Assembly: GCA_036396755.1 (NCBI GenBank)
Contig: DASWKG010000118.1
Span: 1 to 8,601 of the forward strand
Direction of reading: 5' to 3'
Length of the DNA stretch: 8,601 nt
Origin: DASWKG01 sp036396755
GTDB lineage: Bacteria > Actinomycetota > UBA4738 > CALAEC01
Shown here: positions 5,775 to 8,601 of the stretch, in pieces
How the letters are laid out: every line of letters starts with the position of its first letter
Numbering within the stretch: the stretch's first letter is position 1
Position numbers and translations under genes: made by a program
The notes under the pieces: model-generated
Database searches by the model: none
What the model was told of the DNA's origin: nothing
Seen by the model: only the letters and a program-made list of their open reading frames with translations

Positions 5775-8601
5775 CTACGCGGGGTAGGCGAGGACGCCGA
5801 AGTCGTCGACGTTGCCGTCCTCGGAGGGCGCGTAGGTGAACCACGCGGCCGTGAAGACCGAGGTCCCGTCGGGGCTCACGCCGACCCCGACGCTCGAGTC
5901 GACGTCGGTCAGCGCGTCGCCACCGTTGTAGCGGGCGAGCCAGACCCGGTCGCCGGTCGCCGCGTCGTAGGCGGTGGTGACCGCGTCGGAGCGGAGGTAG
6001 AGCCCCTGCGCGTTCACCTCCTGCTGGCCGGCGACGTAGACGCGGGCGCCGTTCGGCGAGACGGCCACCGTCGGGGTGAAGTACTGCCAGGCGGACCGCG
6101 CGGCGGCCGGCTCGCGTACCGCCCAGCGTTGGGCGCCGGTCGCCCCGTCGTAGGAGACGGTCGTGCCGCCCCACAGGAGGGTGTTCACCGCGTAGCCCGT
6201 CACGTGCACCGCCCCGTTCGACCCCACCGCCAGCCCCGTGGGGTAGGCGGGGCCGTCCGACCCCGAGCCGTAGGTCGCGTTCCAGGCCTCGTCGCCGGTG
6301 GCCGCGTCCAGCGCGACCGTATCGAACGACGTGGCGCCGCTCGCCGGGTCGTCCACGTGCCAGCCGGCCAGGAACACTCGATCGCCGGCGCGGGCCATCG
6401 CGATCGGGACGTCGTCGTTCGGCCGGTCGTGGCGCGACGCCCACAGCTCCTCGCCGGCGTCCTCGCCCCCGGCGCGATACGCGATCGTCGTCATCTCGTA
6501 GTCCGTGCCGCGCTTGCTCGGCCCGGTGATGTACACCGCGTCGTCGTCGACGGCGATCGCGTGACCGATCGACGTGCCGATCTCGCCCTCCCCGCCGTAC
6601 GAGCGGAGCCACTCGCGATCGCCCGTCTCGGCGTCGTAGGAGATGGTGGCCAGCTGTCCCGAGGAGCTCTGGAGCAGGTCCTGGTTGTTGTTCTCCGCGT
6701 CGCGGACCCCGGTCGCGTACACGTGCTCGCCGTCGGGGCTCACCGCGACGCCGATCCCGACGTTCAGCTTCTTCTCCGTGCCGTGGTACGCCGACTCCCA
6801 CACCTCGCGGCCGGTCGCCGCGTCGTAGGCGACCGTGAGGAAGCTGCCCTTCGACGGCACCCAGGCATCCCAGTTGGTGAGCCCGGTGACGTAGACGCGC
6901 GTGCCGTCGGGGCTGACGGCGATGCCGAACGGCTGAGAGTACGGGCGGTACCTCGGGACGTGGAGCGTGCTCCACCGACGCTCGCCGGTCTTCGCGTCGA
7001 ACGCGGCGGTGGCGATCGCGAACGTCCCCGACTCCATGTCGAGCGTGAAACCGGTGACGAACACCGAGTCCTCGGAGACCGCCATCGCGAACGGCACGTC
7101 CAAGCCGTAGGCCGGGGACCCGTGGTTCCACGGCGTGTCGTGGGTGCCCACCCAGGACTCACACCGCGTTGCGACGACGGAGGTCGACGCCTCGGCACAG
7201 GGCGCGGCGTCCGGGTGGGAGACGGCGGTCCCTCCGATCTCGAGCGAGGGCGGGCGCGCCGAGCAGAGGAGCGGCACCTGCTCCCCCGCGTGCCCGATCG
7301 AGCAGCCCGCCTCCGGAAGCACGCCGTCGTCCACGTCGTAGGCGGCGAGCCCCCATCCGCGCTGGGTCGCCCCGAACTCCGTGCCCGAGAAGATGCCGGA
7401 GGTGAAGACCGTCTCGCCGTCGGGGGTGATCGAGATGTCGTACGCGAGGGCCCGGTCGTTCTTGATCCGGGAGCTGTTGTAGTGGGCGTACCACTGCTCC
7501 TCGCCGTCGTCGACGTCGTACGCGGTGGTGACGAAGTCCCAGGTGAGCGGCGGGAACTCCTGGCGCTCCACCCCGGCGACGTACACGGTGCTCCCGTCGG
7601 GAGACACCACCACGTCGTAGCCGACGGGCGCGTAGCCGCCGTCGGTGCTCCCGCTGAAGTCGGCCTGCCACTGTCTGATGCCCGTCCGCGCGTCGTAGGC
7701 GGCGGTGCGGTCGATGCCGAACTCGTTGCTGGAGGCCAGTCCCGTGAGGAAGAGGCGGTGGCCGCTCGGGGTCAGGGCGACCCCCGTCAGCGAGGAGAAC
7801 GCGAGGAGCCGGTGCCAGGCCTCGTCGCCCGTCTCGGCGTCGTAGGCGATCAGCGCGCTGTGCGCGGCGAAGTGGCTCCGGCCCGAGACGTAGACGAGCG
7901 AGCCGTCGGGGCTGAGAAGGAGTGCGTCGCCCTCCTCCCAGCTCCACTCGGGCGCCTCGCTGTCGTAGTCGCGCCGCCAGAGGCGCTGGCCCGTCGCCGC
8001 GTCGTGGGCGAGCGTCACCATGTCGCGGTCGTTCTCCTCGTCGAAGATGTCGGCCGAGCCGCTCACGAAGAGCCGCCCGGTGATGAACACGCGACCGGCC
8101 GCCGTCCCGATCGCGAGGCCGGTGTCGTCGCCGTGCCCATCGCCGTCGAGGGTGGCCGCCCAGCGCTCCGCGCCGGTCCCCGCCTCGTACGCCGCGATCA
8201 CGAGATCGCCGCCCTGGGCCCCGGTCACGAAGACGGACTCGTCCCCGGCCGCCACCGCCGTGCCCGCCCCTCCGGGACGGGACGCGCTCCACTTGACGTC
8301 CCCGGTCGTCGCGTCGATCGCGACCACGGCCAGGTCGCCGGGTGTCGCCGGGTCGGGGTCGGTGTCGTCCTGGGAGCCGGTCACGTAGAAGGTCTCGCCG
8401 TCGGGGCTGAGCGCGATGCCCGCGGCGAAGTCGTTCCCGTTCGCGGGCCCCTCGTACGTGGAGGTCCACGCGGGCTCGCCGGTGTCGGTGCGGTAGGCGA
8501 TCGCGGTGATGTTCGACGTGGACGCCCAGGGATCGCCGGTCGTCCCCGCGATGATGACGAGGTCGCCGTCGGGGGTCACCACGGTGGGCGTCGGGAAGTC
8601 G
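5775..8601 (-). CDS. Large PQQ/SBBP-like multi-blade beta-propeller protein, 5' end outside window
   Basis: The frame is open from the right edge to a TAG at 5775-5777, giving over 940 residues. The sequence before the GTG at 8582 continues the same frame (DFPTPTV), so that GTG is not the start and the N-terminus lies outside. Nearly the whole protein is repeats of about 43-63 residues of the form (A/V)SPDGxxVYVTG ... AYDAATGxxxW. Counting residues from 8582, the repeat tryptophans fall at 39, 98, 141, 202, 256, 305, 364, 477, 537, 595, 658, 714, 767, 820 and 881. That is 15 units plus a terminal half unit ending in GVLAYPA. It would fold as two or more propellers of 7-8 blades. Between Trp364 and Trp477 lies an insert with all four cysteines of the visible protein. 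No quinoprotein catalytic residues, anchor or other domain is seen, so enzymatic PQQ use is not supported. A secreted binding or scaffold role is inferred. Confidence 0.88.
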   Translation of the reverse strand, partial: DFPTPTVVTPDGDLVIIAGTTGDPWASTSNITAIAYRTDTGEPAWTSTYEGPANGNDFAAGIALSPDGETFYVTGSQDDTDPDPATPGDLAVVAIDATTGDVKWSASRPGGAGTAVAAGDESVFVTGAQGGDLVIAAYEAGTGAERWAATLDGDGHGDDTGLAIGTAAGRVFITGRLFVSGSADIFDEENDRDMVTLAHDAATGQRLWRRDYDSEAPEWSWEEGDALLLSPDGSLVYVSGRSHFAAHSALIAYDAETGDEAWHRLLAFSSLTGVALTPSGHRLFLTGLASSNEFGIDRTAAYDARTGIRQWQADFSGSTDGGYAPVGYDVVVSPDGSTVYVAGVERQEFPPLTWDFVTTAYDVDDGEEQWYAHYNSSRIKNDRALAYDISITPDGETVFTSGIFSGTEFGATQRGWGLAAYDVDDGVLPEAGCSIGHAGEQVPLLCSARPPSLEIGGTAVSHPDAAPCAEASTSVVATRCESWVGTHDTPWNHGSPAYGLDVPFAMAVSEDSVFVTGFTLDMESGTFAIATAAFDAKTGERRWSTLHVPRYRPYSQPFGIAVSPDGTRVYVTGLTNWDAWVPSKGSFLTVAYDAATGREVWESAYHGTEKKLNVGIGVAVSPDGEHVYATGVRDAENNNQDLLQSSSGQLATISYDAETGDREWLRSYGGEGEIGTSIGHAIAVDDDAVYITGPSKRGTDYEMTTIAYRAGGEDAGEELWASRHDRPNDDVPIAMARAGDRVFLAGWHVDDPASGATSFDTVALDAATGDEAWNATYGSGSDGPAYPTGLAVGSNGAVHVTGYAVNTLLWGGTTVSYDGATGAQRWAVREPAAARSAWQYFTPTVAVSPNGARVYVAGQQEVNAQGLYLRSDAVTTAYDAATGDRVWLARYNGGDALTDVDSSVGVGVSPDGTSVFTAAWFTYAPSEDGNVDDFGVLAYPA
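5953..6831. repeat. Exact 21-bp DNA repeat between two propeller blades
   Basis: A 21-bp sequence at 5953-5973 is found exactly at 6811-6831. Both encode AYDAATG plus the start of the next codon pattern. Related blocks encoding SPDG (a ccgtcgggg-type string on the plus strand) recur through the gene. These mark blade duplication and a substrate for recombination that could change blade number. Confidence 0.6.
7155..7322 (-). other. Four-cysteine insert within the large propeller
   Basis: This segment encodes residues about 421-476 counted from 8582. It interrupts the eighth visible blade exactly between the YDVDDG turn and the tryptophan (Trp477) that normally follows within a few residues. 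It contains C427, C440, C462 and C474, the only cysteines I find in the visible protein. It has none of the SPDG or YVTG blade marks. Two disulfides in an exported loop domain are plausible. At about 56 residues it is roughly as long as one blade, so a heavily diverged blade is the alternative. Confidence 0.65.

Noticed and set aside
4858..7131. Long minus-strand open frame spanning parts of both propeller genes
   Set aside because: Arg/Gly-rich, out of frame with both recognised proteins, and it crosses their boundary and the long hairpin. It is a reading-frame shadow.
5800..8580. CRISPR-like regularly spaced short repeats
   Set aside because: The recurring strings are codons for SPDG and YDAATG blade motifs inside one open frame, with uneven spacing and imperfect copies.
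8577..8582. GTG at 8582 as start of the large propeller
   Set aside because: The frame continues upstream to the window edge inside a blade strand, and no signal peptide or ribosome site is present.
5775..8601. Quinoprotein (PQQ) dehydrogenase
   Set aside because: Only the blade repeat resembles PQQ proteins. I see no catalytic Asp/Glu-metal site, vicinal disulfide or heme-binding CxxCH.

Overview
The window is strongly GC-rich (about 70% by eye) and nearly every third codon position is G or C. There are no RNA genes, mobile elements or CRISPR arrays. Base composition, gene style and strong GGAGG-type ribosome binding sites suggest a high-GC bacterium, most likely an actinobacterium-like lineage. 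That placement is inferred, because no taxonomic marker gene is present.

Five protein genes fill the window, and four show an N-terminal export signal (the N-terminus of the fifth lies outside). From left to right: (1) 1-501, minus strand, the N-terminal part of a secreted Kelch-repeat beta-propeller that runs off the left edge; (2) 590-2254, minus strand, a UshA/5'-nucleotidase-type metallophosphatase; (3) 2392-4380, plus strand, a subtilisin-family (S8, KP-43-like) protease with a long prodomain and a C-terminal beta-sandwich; (4) 4404-5642, minus strand, a secreted beta-propeller-like protein of a family I cannot assign a function; (5) 5775-8601, minus strand, a very large PQQ/SBBP-like repeat propeller whose N-terminus lies beyond the right edge.

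The nucleotidase and protease genes are divergent and share the short intergenic region 2255-2391. The protease gene and gene 4 converge, with only 23 bp between them and a small GC hairpin there. Genes 5 and 4 are in the same direction, but an unusually long imperfect hairpin (5708-5764) separates them. The Kelch gene follows the nucleotidase on the same strand, with a weak terminator-like hairpin and a palindromic 13-mer between them. The same 13-mer lies, in the same orientation relative to its gene, ahead of the protease start.

The shared theme is export: a protease and a phosphohydrolase that would act outside the membrane, beside three repeat propellers that probably bind or scaffold. 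I see no direct evidence that they form one pathway. The best leads are the shared palindrome, the long hairpin, the four-cysteine insert in the middle of the large propeller, and the uncharacterised propeller with a CxC tail. I found no clear new biological system.
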